A stretch of DNA of 64,000 nucleotides from Coix lacryma-jobi var. lacryma-jobi (taxonomy: Eukaryota > Streptophyta > Magnoliopsida > Poales > Poaceae): the NCBI GenBank assembly GCA_009763385.1, contig CM019829.1, positions 38,791,705 to 38,855,704 on the forward strand. Direction: 5' to 3'. This document shows, piece by piece, positions 44,901-56,805 of this stretch. Every line of letters starts with the position of its first letter. Position 1 is the first letter of the stretch. The notes under the pieces were generated by a model. It had not been told where the DNA came from. It worked only from the letters and a program-made list of their open reading frames with translations, and made no database searches. A program made the position numbers and the translations under genes.

Positions 44901-45651
44901 AATGTGCAACAACAGAAATATAGTCCTTCTTAGCATTACCAGACCAAATGTCAGATGTCAAAGAAACAGATGAACAAGAAGGCAACAAAGAATTCATAAG
45001 CATAGAACGTTGCTCAACAAACAATTTACCCATATCTCTAGTAGTGGCCTGCCTAGAAACCTTTTAAAATCTAGGGTTATGAGCACGTTTAATGTAATCC
45101 TCCTAGGCCTGTGTTTCACCAATGCCTAAGGGGAGGTCAAGTCTAGCAATCAACCGACACAATTCAGTACGAGCAATAGCAGGATCATACACCCAATTAT
45201 GCAAACCATCAGCATTCAGAGCAAGCCTAGACTAGACCCTATGATCATTATCATGTTTAGCCTTACAAGATTTCTGGTGTCGTTTCAAATGACCAGTGTC
45301 AGCAACTAATCTAGCACTATATCTATTACCACAACGTTTACAGATGGAAGTGTATCTCACCTTGTTCACATCCTTGATCTCAATGAAATCCTCCCAAACA
45401 GGAGAGACGCGCTTACCAGTTGATGAGGTACCATGGGTGTCAGTGGAGGCATCCACATCCACCCCACCGTCGCCATCACCGCCGACATCAACATCGATGG
45501 GGTTGTTGCCGTCACCCATATCGATGTCGAACAACCCACGGGTATCTTCGCGGATGTCGTCGTCATCCTCGATTTCTAGCTCATCCTCGGGCTCGGGGTC
45601 CTCACCGTCGGCGAGGTGGGAATGGACATCCACCACCGGTAGCATGGTCAC
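41920..45651 (-). pseudogene. hAT transposase, broken
   Basis: On the minus strand the N-terminus is acidic (Asp-rich, 45651-45430) and precedes a BED-type zinc finger with CKRCGNRYS and HLKRHQKSC (about 45340-45260). Next come the LTSDIW segment, the VVTLDNASSN catalytic-region motif (near 44760) and CACHIINLIVKSGL (near 44610). After solo LTR K the protein resumes at 42973 with the DVRWNST motif, and ends with the C-terminal dimerisation region (about 42186-41920). Stops occur at 45232-45234, near 45105, near 45064, at 44884-44886 and near 42905. The family cuts and pastes DNA; this copy is dead. Confidence 0.9.
42974..44485 (+). mobile_element. Solo LTR K (Copia, SIRE/Maximus-like)
   Basis: A 1512-bp LTR runs from TGAAAGCCC to GGACCTTTCA, flanked by gcagt (42969-42973 and 44486-44490). 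Its end has the tattcacccc pattern of SIRE-type LTRs, so the coding strand is plus. It carries several gcgtccgatg motifs (43198-43430) and a block shared with LTR D. Confidence 0.9.
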
Positions 45652-46584
45652 CCTGGCTGAGGAAGGGATGGACGGCCGGCACGTGCCCTAACCTCTAGCT
45701 CCAGCACCGACCCTCAACGGTGGACAGGGGCGCTTTGCCGCTAGCGGCCTTGCCATGGCGCCTCCAGAGGCGGAGGACGCGGCGTCAGGCACCAACCTAC
45801 GAAGAGCCGAAGACGAAGAAGATGAACAAGAAGATGATCAGTAATGGGCTAATGGAGTGTGAGACAGAGATCATAGATCTAGGGCTAGGGTTTCCACTTA
45901 TCTAGTCCATCGGAGCCTAGTGCCAGAGAAGAGGACCGGTACCCAGGAACCGAGCCAGAGGAGAAGACGATGACCGATTAGAACGGAGACGAGCGGTGAC
46001 AGAAGCACATAAACGCACAACGAACTCACATGGTTCACCGAAGGAGGAGGGTAAAGGAAGGGAAAGGAGGGAGGAGATGGATAGTGAACTCAAGTCTCAA
46101 GGCGAGGTCACCAGAGCAGAGCCGGCGAGCTCATTGCGACTGTTGGCGGCAGATCGAGGCGGAGGTGGAGTGGCGGACACCGAGAGGGCGAGAGCCGAGA
46201 GCGATGCGAGCGAGAGCGACTGAGCGAGGCGAGTGCGGTGTGGTTAGGTTAGGGTTAGGGTTCACCGTTGCCGCAACGTTCATTATATATGCGGCGTGGG
46301 GGACGGTTCATGGGCCGATGGGGTGGGCCGGTGGAGGAAGGGGGTAGGCTGGCATGGCATGGGCCTATTACTGAGCCGCCTCCTGGACTGGGTCGCGCCC
46401 GGGCCTAGGCAGCGGCCCAGGCACGACCTGGTCCCTCGAGCTGGGCCGGCCCGGGCCTAGTGGCCAGCGTGCTGGGCCGGGCCTCGTGCCGGGCTGCATG
46501 GCCATTTATACCTGTATTAAACGACCCCATTACTCCTCTAGAAACGCATGCTACATACTAGAGCTTTATTATTTTATACACTTT

Positions 46585-47747
46585 TGTAAGTGCAATCAAG
46601 CCCTATTATGGCTTTTGGTGATAATGACCACATAATTAGGGGACTAATGAGATTTATCGAGATGACAAGCAGGCTAAATAAAATGGAGGATGATTTATAG
46701 AATGGTGGACCTCCCAATTGCATATTGATGAGGTTTCCAGCTCAAAGGCGTTTACTTTACATTTTATTTTGAAGTTGAATTTAGGAAAACTCGTAGTACT
46801 AAGGGGGATGCATCTCGTAAGCTTAAATGTGCAACCAAGTGTTAAATCTCAACCCGACATCCTCATATACCTTGCCTAAGTTGCTAGTGAAACTATTTCC
46901 AATTTAGAGCATTTTAGGCAGGGCGACATTGTCGTGACTTAAAGTATGCTCATTGGCAGAGAGGGGTATATCCTTTACCCACCTCTCCCAACGGTCACCT
47001 TTGACCATTTGCATCCAGACATGACCCGAGAAGCTCTCCTCTCTTCCTTTTACTCCATTGGAGCACCTCAACCTTCTCCCATCGATTCCCACTCAAATCT
47101 TTGAGAGCTTGAGCTTCCAATCAACAAGAGAAGCTTCTCCCTCTGCTCTTCATTTCCTAAAGCACTTGGTTTGCATTGAGGCTAGTGATTTGCATTTGTT
47201 ACTCTTGGATCTTGTCCTAGCCAACTAGCGCGTCGCCCGGTGAGCTTGGCAACTTGTATGGCAGCCTCAGAAGGATTGTAATCACCCCAATCATCTAGTG
47301 GAACACCCCTCATCTCAAGAGCTCACTCTCTTGACTTGAGAACAAGGTTAGGGTTGCAAGAGAACCAAGCCTTTGTGCTACCTCAATAACGTGGACTTAG
47401 ACAAGCCTTGGTGAAGAGTTAAACCACAGAATAAATTAGTGTCTCATTTTTGTTCTTGTAATTTGCTTGGATCTACTTGTCTTTGTGGTGATTTCTAGGG
47501 TTTGGACCTGATCTACTTGTTTGTGCTCTTCCTACATCTTTCAAGTAGTGGAACAGGTTTTCTACTACCCTAGGAAGGTCTATAATTTCCATATCTACTT
47601 TTTGTTGGCCACATATTGAACTACAAGCTCGAGATATATTAGAGCAACACTGCTTAGGGTAGTAGTGTTGCTCTCTGTTCAAATATGTGTTTGAGCTTAA
47701 TTTTTACAGGCCTATTCACCTCCTCTAGACTAACTAGGGTCCGTACA
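46585..47747 (+). repeat. 5' LTR of Copia element H
   Basis: A 1163-bp LTR starts TGTAAGTGCAATC and ends GGGTCCGTACA, followed at once by a primer-binding site, which fixes it as a 5' LTR on the plus strand. The tattcacctcctctagac segment near the end is typical of SIRE/Maximus LTRs. The 3' part of the element is missing. Confidence 0.87.
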
Positions 47748-47749
47748 AG

Positions 47750-47761
47750 TGATATCAGAGC
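47750..47761 (+). other. Element H primer-binding site
   Basis: TGATATCAGAGC lies two bases after the LTR edge and differs at one base from the initiator tRNA-Met complement TGGTATCAGAGC. Confidence 0.85.
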
Positions 47762-47796
47762 AAGGTTACCTCTCTTAGCGCTTAATTGCATGAGGT

Positions 47797-48330
47797 ATGG
47801 CTTCTAGAGAGGAAGGAGGTTGATCCGGAGGTGTGCAACCTAGGCACATAGATCCAACTCTCATGGATTTGCATGAGACAAACAATAGTGAACTAAGTGC
47901 CTCAACAACACACTCTGAACTCCCTTAGATTGTGTTGTCTGATGAAGAAAGAAGAGTAAAGAAGCAAGAAGATTGTAGAGAGAAGAAAGGAAAAGAAAGA
48001 AAGAAGCAAAGCAAAAGCTAGCTGAGAAGATGAGAAGAAAAAAGAAAGAAGGTTGAAGAGAGAAGAAAGAAAGAATGAAAAAGAGAGAAGCTAGGAGGAA
48101 CAAGGAATAAGAAGCAAAGGCAAGCAATGTATGATCAAGCGAGCTATCAAGTAGCACTGAAGACGGAGATGATGACTGGTCATACCAAGTCTCCAAGATC
48201 AACAAGAAGGAAAGCAAGGAGAAGGACGACCATAATAATAAGAACCAATTTGGATTTGTATCTTTTAATTATGCTTCTATGTCTAACAATGATCTTAGGC
48301 CACTCATCAATGTGCCCGCGGGCAAGTTTC
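47797..48330 (+). pseudogene. Element H gag, N-terminal remnant
   Basis: The likely start is ATG at 47797. A frame with many Lys, Arg and Glu codons (47930-48120) follows and is broken by several stops and frameshifts. It ends with a NVPAGKFPH-like segment at about 48305-48330, the usual lead-in to the conserved Copia Gag domain. Sequence identity to Copia stops at 48330, where CACTA-like sequence begins. Confidence 0.7.
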
Positions 48331-49666
48331 CTCATTGATGAGAGACCTTATACATACAAACGACAAGGAGATTGGTTTCATTGATCCATATATCGTATTC
48401 TCGGCCCCAAACAAAGATTCTTATGATATATGAAGACATCAAACGAAGAGGAATCTCCAGAGGTTCTTGATCAACCAAAAGAACAAAAGATGTATACTCT
48501 CCCCCTACAACTTTAGGTGAGTGTTGTTATCATGTGCACATTTAATTTTACTTACTCAATTCCTATGATATATGTTGATTGTATAAGCAAATGCATCTTT
48601 CACTGGATATTGATTTTCTTCAATCTCTCCGAAAGTCAATTGATAATCTATGGCTCGTTGAGAAAACCGCTGGGAGATTATCGAGATATGATAGACATTA
48701 TCCAGGGTAACTTTCGATTTCTAAATATTGATTCCCACACTTTAAGTCTGCAATAGTTAATTATGATCCAATTATTGGGTAGAGTTTGGGCCTGGTTCGT
48801 TCCAAAATACCATCAGAATTTAAAAGCGACACTTCCTCATCCTATCCAATTGCAAGTAAGTTGTACTAGCTCCTCGCGTCTATACCACTGTAGCATGCTT
48901 CAACACACGTGCGAGATGACGAGAGTAATCTTTTTATATCGTGCAGTGGGTTTTACGACAGCCATCAGGGGACAATTTGTGTGAGTACTACGTTTGCGAT
49001 TTTCTCCCGGTATATGCAAAAAGAACTCCTCTAGAGAGTCAGAAAGTACGTAACATGTATATATAATAAATCAATTTTATTTCTTAATTGCTATTAAATA
49101 AATCTTATGTATATTAATGCATTTTTCTTTAATGCAAATTGAAGGAGCTATGGTTGAAAAACCAGATGTTGGATATGGTGTGCCTCAAAGGAATTCAAGA
49201 GACAATCGCATGATTTCTTAATGAGCATGTCCTCAAAGCCCACACGAGTTCTACTTTAACCCAAAAGAACCAATAAAACCAAATCAGGACGAACATTTGT
49301 ATGACCTTTAAGTGACAGTCAATATTTGTGTTATAAATACCAATAATGCATGGATAATGTTGTAAATTTTATGTGCATATATAATATATATAGCTAGCTC
49401 GATCCATAATATATAGTTTCATACGTTATTTGTGTGTAATTATAAATTTTATGTGCATATATATATATATTCATTATAGGTGCGCGTATACATATATTAG
49501 CAGCAAAGAATACGTATTTGGAACCCTAATGTAATTGTGAAACCTAAAACAATAATCAATTGAAATGCAAAGAAAAAATAAAAAAAAACTATAGTCCTGA
49601 TTGATAATACTAACCGGGATTAAAAAGGCCAGCTCCTACGTCTCTGTTGGAGGCCTTTTTACTTCC
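48331..49666 (+). mobile_element. CACTA transposon remnant G, left part
   Basis: This holds traces of a CACTA-encoded Ulp1-like protein and, near 49590-49660, subterminal motifs (accgggatt, ggcctttt). The motif array continues after element F at 59061. No left terminus is visible: the junction with element H at 48330 shows no CACTA end. Confidence 0.6.
48517..49020 (+). pseudogene. Ulp1/C48 protease-like ORF of CACTA element G
   Basis: One frame contains FHWILIFFNL, with the His-Trp pair typical of C48 peptidases, followed by SLRKPLGDYRDMIDII (about 48595-48710). Another frame carries WAWFVPKYHQNL (near 48790). The Cys-containing block expected later in the family can be traced only in fragments up to about 49020. 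Grass CACTA elements often carry such a protease domain. Stops and frameshifts show this one is decayed. Confidence 0.6.
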
Positions 49667-50441
49667 TGTTGACACTCAAAAGTGTCACAGGTAAAAGTAA
49701 ATTTAGGAGAAGTATTCTGCCTGTAATATTAGGGTCGAATTTGTCTTCTTTTATTTCGTATTTGATGGATCAGATGTTCTAAGTCAAATGGGCCTGATTA
49801 TTTTGGACTTCCGATCAGTCAATGTTTGTGTCCGACCAGGTGACGTTGGTCGGAGGCCTTATAGTTATGATAAGGGCTAAATCCGGCAACCATTCATGGG
49901 CTAATAAAGCCCATTGAGGCTGATTTAGATCAATCTGGTCGATCTAAGGATCGGCGAGATTAGGGTTACCTTGTTGTATCCAGTTTGGATTCTATATTGA
50001 TAGAGTCCGGATAGGAAACTTGGAGATCGTATTTAAAGACGTTTCCTATTGGGATAAGGCCAACCCCCTCTATATATATAAGAGGATCATAGCCGATTGA
50101 AGGATCCAACACCAATCGATCAAAATCAATCTACTATCCCCTTTTACCCTTTTTCCCCTCTACCTTGCTGTTCGGCGCATCTCCCGGCGAGATTCAACGG
50201 CGTTCTAGGCGGCCTTGCTGGTCCTAGAACAACCTCTACGTGCTTCTCCCCGACGGGTCTTCCCGGGAGGAGTTCTAGAGTTACCAACACAGGAGCCCAA
50301 AACCCTAGATCGATCAAGACCAGTCTTTAGATCGGTTTTCGTCGGTTTAGCCAGGGCCCCTGCTGTCTTAGGTTGAACTGCAATCTCTCCGGGCGTTCTA
50401 GCCCTGCTGGTGTGTGATTCGGGTAACTTCCGACGTCAACA
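49667..50441 (+). repeat. Element F 5' LTR
   Basis: TGTTGACACTC to GACGTCAACA, 775 bp. It matches 58283-59060 closely. A tatatatata box lies at 50071-50080. Confidence 0.95.
50070..50082 (+). promoter_or_regulatory. Candidate TATA box of element F
   Basis: ctatatatataag in the 5' LTR, about 360 bp before the LTR end, in a position suitable for starting full-length RNA. The same box is at about 58685-58699 in the 3' LTR. Confidence 0.5.
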
Positions 50442-50448
50442 CACTTTT

Positions 50449-50466
50449 TGGCAACTCCGCTGGGGA
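50449..50466 (+). other. Element F primer-binding site
   Basis: TGGCAACTCCGCTGGGGA lies 7 bp after the LTR edge. It resembles the tRNA-Arg-type site described for Tat/Ogre-lineage elements; the tRNA assignment is from memory and not checked. Confidence 0.65.
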
Positions 50467-50493
50467 ACAATTGAAAATTCATCTACTACCAAC

Positions 50494-53400
50494 ATGGGCA
50501 AAGATGGTGCCACTGACAAAGACAACATCGTCTGTCGTGCTGGCATCGACGAACTCCCCGACGAGTTGAAGCAACAAGCGCAGGCTAAGCTTGACGCCGT
50601 CCTGAAGGCCTTCCTGGAGAGCTGTTCAAAGGATCGACGCGGCAGAGTCACGCAAGACAAGGAGCCGGACTTCAGCGAGATTATTCCTACCACGTCAACC
50701 ACAACCGCTGAAGATACTACCGACAAGGTAAATACCGAGGTACCTGAAGATTGTTACCCTACCCATGCTAATTTTTCTGCAATGTTGGTCGATACTTCAA
50801 AGACTCTTACCAATACGATCCAGCATTCGTTTAAATTACTTAGTGATCGTATGGATAGGCTAGAAGGCAAGACCGTTGAACCCAAAACTTCAACCGGGCA
50901 ACCATAGTTCGGCATGCCTTTCAATTCCTTTAGAGGGCAGACATCACATCTCATTTTCGAACATCTAGGGTCTGCGGAGACCAGGCGTGGTGAAGCCGGT
51001 ACATCGGCAGCTACTGGCAATATTCATTCTAACTCTGGTCGGACCATACACACCGACCAGGGTGCAACAATGAATAGAACCCCAGGGGGACAGGGAACAA
51101 TGTTGCCCAATCCACCACCGCATCCAGGCCACAATCCTAGGCATGGTAGCAATGCTGACCTGGCTAACACCGATTTTGGATGAGCAATAAATCGGTTTAA
51201 GGAAGAAATAACTAGGTCACTCGAGACCAGTTTGGGGGTCCAGTTCAAACCTATTAGGACCACATATTCTAAACCGTACCCTTCATGTTTCGATTTCATG
51301 AAAGCACCTGACGGCTGGAGGGTGCCAGATTTTTGTAAATTTAGCGGTGACGGTAGCAAAACAACTAGGGAGCATATTAGCATGTTCCTAGCACAAATGG
51401 GTGAAGCTAGTACCTTAGATTATATGAATGTGCGACATTTTCCTTTGTCTCTTACTGGTACGGCCTTCGCCTGGTTTACGTCTCTGCCAGAATGCACCAT
51501 AGGATTTTGGGCCGAGTTAGAAGAAAAGTTTCATAATCACTTTTATGATGGAGTCCAAGAAACTAGGTTATCACATCTCGCATCGGTTCGACAGGGACGC
51601 AGTGAGTCTGTGGTCGATTTCTTTAAACGTTTTAAAGAAATCAAGAACCGATGTTTCCATCTAATGATCTCCGACAGAGATCTAACAGATCTATGTCTCG
51701 CTGGCTTACGACGGGAGATTAAGGATAAGCTTGAGCATCACGAGTTCTTTAATGTGAATCAGTTGTTACAGAAGGCTGTTTCGATAGAATCGCGCCTCAA
51801 AGAACCTTATGATCCTCATAAGACTCATCGATCGGGTGTACACATGGTCGAGATGAACTCTGATAGTTCCGACGATGAATCCAAAGATTGTTACGCCACC
51901 GAAATTTTATGGCCGGTGCAGAATAAATTAGTCACTTGTTCTTCCCTTAAACCGATTCAGAAGAATCGGGGTGAGGAAGTGAAGTTTACTTTTGATTTCT
52001 CTAAATGCGACCGAATATTTGATGAATTGCTTAAATTCGGTTATCTTAAAATTAATTATACTTTGCCATCACCCGACGAATTAAAAAGGAGAGCTTACTG
52101 CAAATTCCATAATTCTTTTTCTCATGCCACTAATGATTGCAATGTTTTCCGTCGGCAGGTCCAATCGGCCCTCAATGAAGGACGATTGAGTCTAACTGAG
52201 ATGCAGATCAGTACTACTCCTTTCCCAGTACACATGGTGGAAGCAGGGAATCCTGCCATTATGATTCGTCCAGAGCAAGCCGGTACGACCAAAGGCAAGA
52301 ATGTTGTTATCGGCAAACCACGAGTTGCGTCGAACACTGAGAATGATTCGGGGCGCAAGGTGGTGCTCGAGTAGGGTGACGATGGCAAAAGCAAGCTCAT
52401 GATCACGGCAGGGTCAGTACGACACCTGCATAGACAAAGATATTTTGAGTCCAGGGCGGCACAACAAAGACCGACCTGGTCGGGCCCTCAGGCCGACCAG
52501 GCTGGATCATCTTCAAAGCAGCCAATACAGAGGACTGACCAGGCCAAGTCGGTCTCTGCTAATCCCAGTACGACTAGTAAATCGACTGATGCAGTCGGCT
52601 TAGCTGGTTCACAAGACCCTACTCCTTCCAAAACGCATGTTGTTCGCACGTTCGTCCCGTAAAAGCCCGAGGTCGGAACGTGGAAGACCAATGAAGATAG
52701 GGATAAGGGGAAAGTTGCTAGGGAGCCATGCACTTTTGATAAGCTCATGGCTAAATACAAGCAACAAAAGGCTGATTCCCAGAATCGACCCTTGAAAAAG
52801 AGAGAATTCACTCCTCCGAATCGTGAGGATGAGAGGTCCAAACAGATAATGGTGTCTCGAGCGGCGTCTCCGGCACCGAGATTTAACCCTTATTATCATC
52901 AGTGGGCTCCTCCTATTTCGCCGCCACCACAGTGGGGTCCTCAAGGGGTGTGGGTACCTTACCCTATGTCGGCGTATATGTATTATCAATCAGGGTGGGG
53001 GATGCCTACTTATCAATCTGCAAGAGTTTCAGTGTTTGATCATCTGGGTGATCGGCCGAACCCTAGTCAGAATCAGCTGGTCGCGACAAAAGCGACGAAT
53101 TCTCAGGAAACGGGGAAGGCGCAGACACGGCGGGTCTATGTACCAAAGAAGGTGCAGAGCGCCCCCGTTGCTTCTCCGACCAGAATCAGCCCGGTTCCTA
53201 CTATTACAATCGGGTCCATGGAGGTTCCTCTTGTTAACGAGCCTGAGCCAATGGTGGTTGAAGGACCAGTTGCAGAAGAGGCACCAGAAGTCCAAGACAC
53301 TCCGGTTGAGGTGGAGGTAGAAAAGCCTGTTGAGCATGATCCCAAGTACATGCAGCCCAGATGGTGTCCTCCTGGTTTGACCAAGACTCAGCGAAGGAAA

Positions 53401-54558
53401 CTGCAGAGGGCCCGTTGCAACAAGCAAAGGAAGGAGCGGCTTGATAAAATGAGGGAAGATATATTTAACTCGACACATCCTACTTTCCCTCAAGGCAAGC
53501 GAGGTGGAGAAGAGTCGGCTTGTCATCAGAAGCCGACTTTAGCAGCTGTGGGATCAGACAGGTCGAATCTTGAAGCGACCAGTTTAAACACCGAGTCTAA
53601 TCAGGTGGCTTCGGAGCCAATCAGGTCGGATACCGATCCGACCACCTTAGGAAGGGTGCCGATCAGTTTGACGGTCGAGCAGGCTGAACCTATTACTGCT
53701 GGATCGGAGGTCGGACTGGTCCGACCAGAATCCAAGACTGAGTCGTTTCCTAACATGCTGAAGGGGCTAGCTTCGCTTCTTGATAGCCCTGTTTCCTCTA
53801 CTGGTGTTGCTGCGACCAGTAATGAATTACCATAAGGACAAGATGAGGAGATGGTGGGTTGTGAGCCTTCACCGGAAAGGGCGGAAGTCAACATGGTTTA
53901 CTTGTCGGCCGACTACTACGTGGTCGGAGATGATTCAATGGCAACATAGTTCAACTTCGCCACACAGACTGTTGTGTTCCAGAAGCCGGAAGAATCTGTC
54001 AATCATCTTAAACCGTTACATATAAAGGGTCACGTTAACGGTACACCAGTCCACAAGATGTTGGTCGACAGCGGGGCAATTATAAACCTGATGCCATACT
54101 CGCTTTACCAGAAGCTCGGCGGTACCGACGAAGAATTGATCAAGACCAACATGACTATCACTGGAGTCGGAGGAGGAGAGCCCATTCCGGCCAAGGGGGT
54201 TGCGTCCATGGAGCTGACCGTTGGGAGCAAGACTTTGGCCACCGCTTTCTTCGTCGCCGACATACAAGGTAGTTAAAACCTTATACTGGGGCGCGACTGG
54301 ATTCATGCTAATCGGTGCATACCTTCTAGCCTACATCAGTTTCTTATCCAATGGGTAGGAGACGATGTTGAGGTAGTGCACTCAGATTCGTCGGCCTATG
54401 TGGCTACGGCCGATACTCCTTTGCTCGGGGGGCATGATGCTATTGCTTGTTTATCTGGTCAGGACCTTTCTGATTTTCAATTTGTTAGTGTCACTAAGGA
54501 AGGTTTTGTACCGGTGTCTTTAAAGCCGATTGACAATCGGTTCAACATTATCGTGTAA
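50494..54558 (+). pseudogene. Element F gag and protease
   Basis: From ATG 50494 a single reading frame runs about 4 kb and is broken by stops at 50905, 51181, 52372, 52660, 53833, 53947 and 54274. It includes a Retrotrans_gag-type domain (FAWFTSLP at about 51466; DFFKRFKEIKNRC at about 51620) and a zinc-knuckle-like CKFHNSFSHATNDC (near 52100), where the second Cys of CCHC is His. A long Pro/Gln/Glu-rich region follows, then a retroviral-type protease with LVDSGAIINLMP (54061-54096). Gag would build the particle and protease would process it. The reading frame of reverse transcriptase is different and overlaps its end. Confidence 0.9.
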
Positions 54559-56805
54559 TTTAATGGATGATAATGTTGATTGGTTAAAGCATCGTGTTGA
54601 ACAATATCAGGCTCACGAGACCGATACTTGTGAGGCTATTGATGATTTTGATGAGCTCAATAAGTTGGGCCAAGGTTTTACATCGGCCGATCCTTTGGAA
54701 CAAGTAGACATTGGAGACGGTTCTATACCAAGGCCGACTTTTGTAAATCAAAATCTTGAGGCCGATTATAAGATAAAATTAATCGCCCTATTAAAAGAGT
54801 TTTTTGATTGCTTTGCATGGAATTATACGGAGATGCCTGGACTAAGTCGAGAACTTGTCGAGCATCGGCTTCCTATCAAGCCGGGGTTCCGACCATTCAA
54901 ACAGCATCCTCGACGTTTTAATTCTACAATATATGACTGGATTAAAGAGGAAATTAATCAGTTATTGCAAGCGGGATTTATTCAACCATGCAGATATGCG
55001 GAGTGGGTCTCTAACATCGTGCCCGTGGAGAAGAAAGACACTGGGAAAATCAGAGTTTACATTGATTTTAGAGATTTAAATAGAGCCACTCCTAAAGACG
55101 AGTATCCTATACCTATAGCCGACATGCTGATCAATGATGCTTCAGGACACCAGGTTGTTAGTTTTCTTGACGGCAATGCTGGTTATAATTAGATATTCAT
55201 GGCCGAAGAGGACATGTCCAAAACGGCCTTTATTTGTCCTGGGTTTGTTGGTCTCTTCGAATGGGTCGTGATGACATTCGAATTAAAGAACGCAGGCGCT
55301 ACTTATCAACGCGCTATGAATCTGATCTTTCATGATTTGATTGGGGTAGTCATGGAGGTATATATTGACGATATTGTGATCAAATCGGCTGCCCATATGT
55401 CTCATCTAGCCTATTTGCGTTTAGCGTTTGAGAGAATGAGCCGCTATGGTTTGAAGATGAACCTACTAAAATGTGCTTTTGGTGTATCGGCTGGGAAGTT
55501 TTTGGGGTTCATTATTCACGACAAAGGCATAGAGATTGATCCTAAAAGGATAGAAAAGATCAAGAAAGTTCAAGCGCCTACATGCAAGAAGGACTTGCAG
55601 AAGTTCTTGGGAAAGGTGAACTACTTGAGGAGATTTATTGCAAACTTGTCCGGAAAAATTATTCCTTTTACCCCGATATTAAAGCTGAAGAACGAGACTG
55701 AGTTCACTTGGGGGGCAGAACAACAAGAGGCATTTGAAAGGATAAAGGAATATTTGTCATCTCCACCAATTCTTCGAGCGCCCAAGAGAGGAGTTCCCTT
55801 CAGATTGTATGTTGCTGCCGAAGAGAAGGTCATTGGAGCTGTCTTAACACAAGAAGATGGAGGTAAAGAATATGTAATTGCATATATTGGTCGCCGTCTT
55901 CTTGATCTCGAGACAAGGTACGCCCATATCAAGAAATTATGTTTATCCTTGTACTATGCTTGTGCTAAAATGAGACACTATTTGTTATCTAGTACATGTG
56001 TTGTTGCATGCGAGGCCGATGTAATTAGGCACATGTTATATCGGCCAATCCTTAGAGGAAGGATTGGCAAATGGGCGTATGCATTGATTGAGTTTGACTT
56101 CACATACGAACCGTTAAAGACTTTAAAGGGTCAAGTTCTTGCTGATTTCATTGTTGAACATAGTATTAGTTTAGAGGATGAAATCGGTTATCTTACTTTT
56201 GCTCCATGGAAACTTTATTTCGATGGATCGGCTTGTAAGGAAGGTCAAGGAGTTGGTGTGATCATCGTTTCTCCTAATGGCGCACAATTTGAGATGTTAA
56301 GCCGGTTAGATTATTTTAGCACCAATAATCAAGACGAATATGAAGCTCTGCTATTCGGTTTAGAAATTTTACGTTCCATGGAGGTCAGACATGTTGAGCT
56401 TATGGCGATTCCCTGTTAATAGTACAGCAAGTTGCTGGTGAGTTTCAATGTTTAGAGGGATCGTTAAATGTTTACCTTGACATGTGCCTTGATATCATTA
56501 CCCATTTCACCGAATTCCAGATTCGGTATATACCGAGGCACGAAAATCATAAAGCTAACATGTTAGCCAAACAAGCATCTGGCTATAGTATCAGCAGACG
56601 CAATTTTCACATAAAGTCGATGCAATGGAGTGCAGGGGTATTGTCGGCTTTCATGGCCGACCAGTTTGTTTTAAAGCCAGCTCGGTCACCTTGCATTAGC
56701 GACCAGATGCATCTTGAGCATGATCGGGTAAACGCTATGGCTGACCAGGTTTTTTATAAACCAAGTCGGTTAATTCATCCGATCGACCTGGTTATCATGG
56801 AATGA
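54530..56805 (+). pseudogene. Element F reverse transcriptase and RNase H
   Basis: The frame starts in an overlap with the protease frame. It contains VPVEKKDTGKIRVYIDFRDL (about 55019-55080) and the catalytic YIDD at 55361-55372. A stop at 55190-55192 replaces an expected Gln codon before YIDD. The connection domain and RNase H with YFDGSACKEGQGVG (near 56215) follow. A small deletion near 56408 shifts the frame; the last part of RNase H (RHENHKANMLAKQ) is read to 56805. The enzyme would copy RNA to DNA and degrade the RNA; it cannot be made intact. Confidence 0.92.

Larger units (their letters stand above)
38867..46512 (-). mobile_element. Decayed hAT transposon, split by solo LTRs J and K
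   Basis: A BED-zinc-finger hAT transposase is encoded on the minus strand inside GC-rich ends that resemble each other inverted (atggccatcgggccg at the left, cccggcccgggc and atggccat at the right). The flanks TGTATTTA (38859-38866) and TGTATTAA (46513-46520) differ at one position and could be an old 8-bp duplication. The left end is separated from the body by solo LTR J. Multiple stops in the transposase show it is inactive. Confidence 0.75.

Noticed and set aside
41920..45651. hAT transposase as a domesticated host gene
   Set aside because: At least five in-frame stops and a solo LTR inside the coding region rule out a functional protein.
46240..46265. Telomere-like ttagggttagggtt run
   Set aside because: There are only two to three units, and the plant telomere unit is TTTAGGG. 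It is within the hAT end region and looks accidental.
48303..48342. 10-bp inverted repeat as transposon termini
   Set aside because: There is no target duplication and only 20 bp between the arms; probably coincidental, although noted at the H/G junction.
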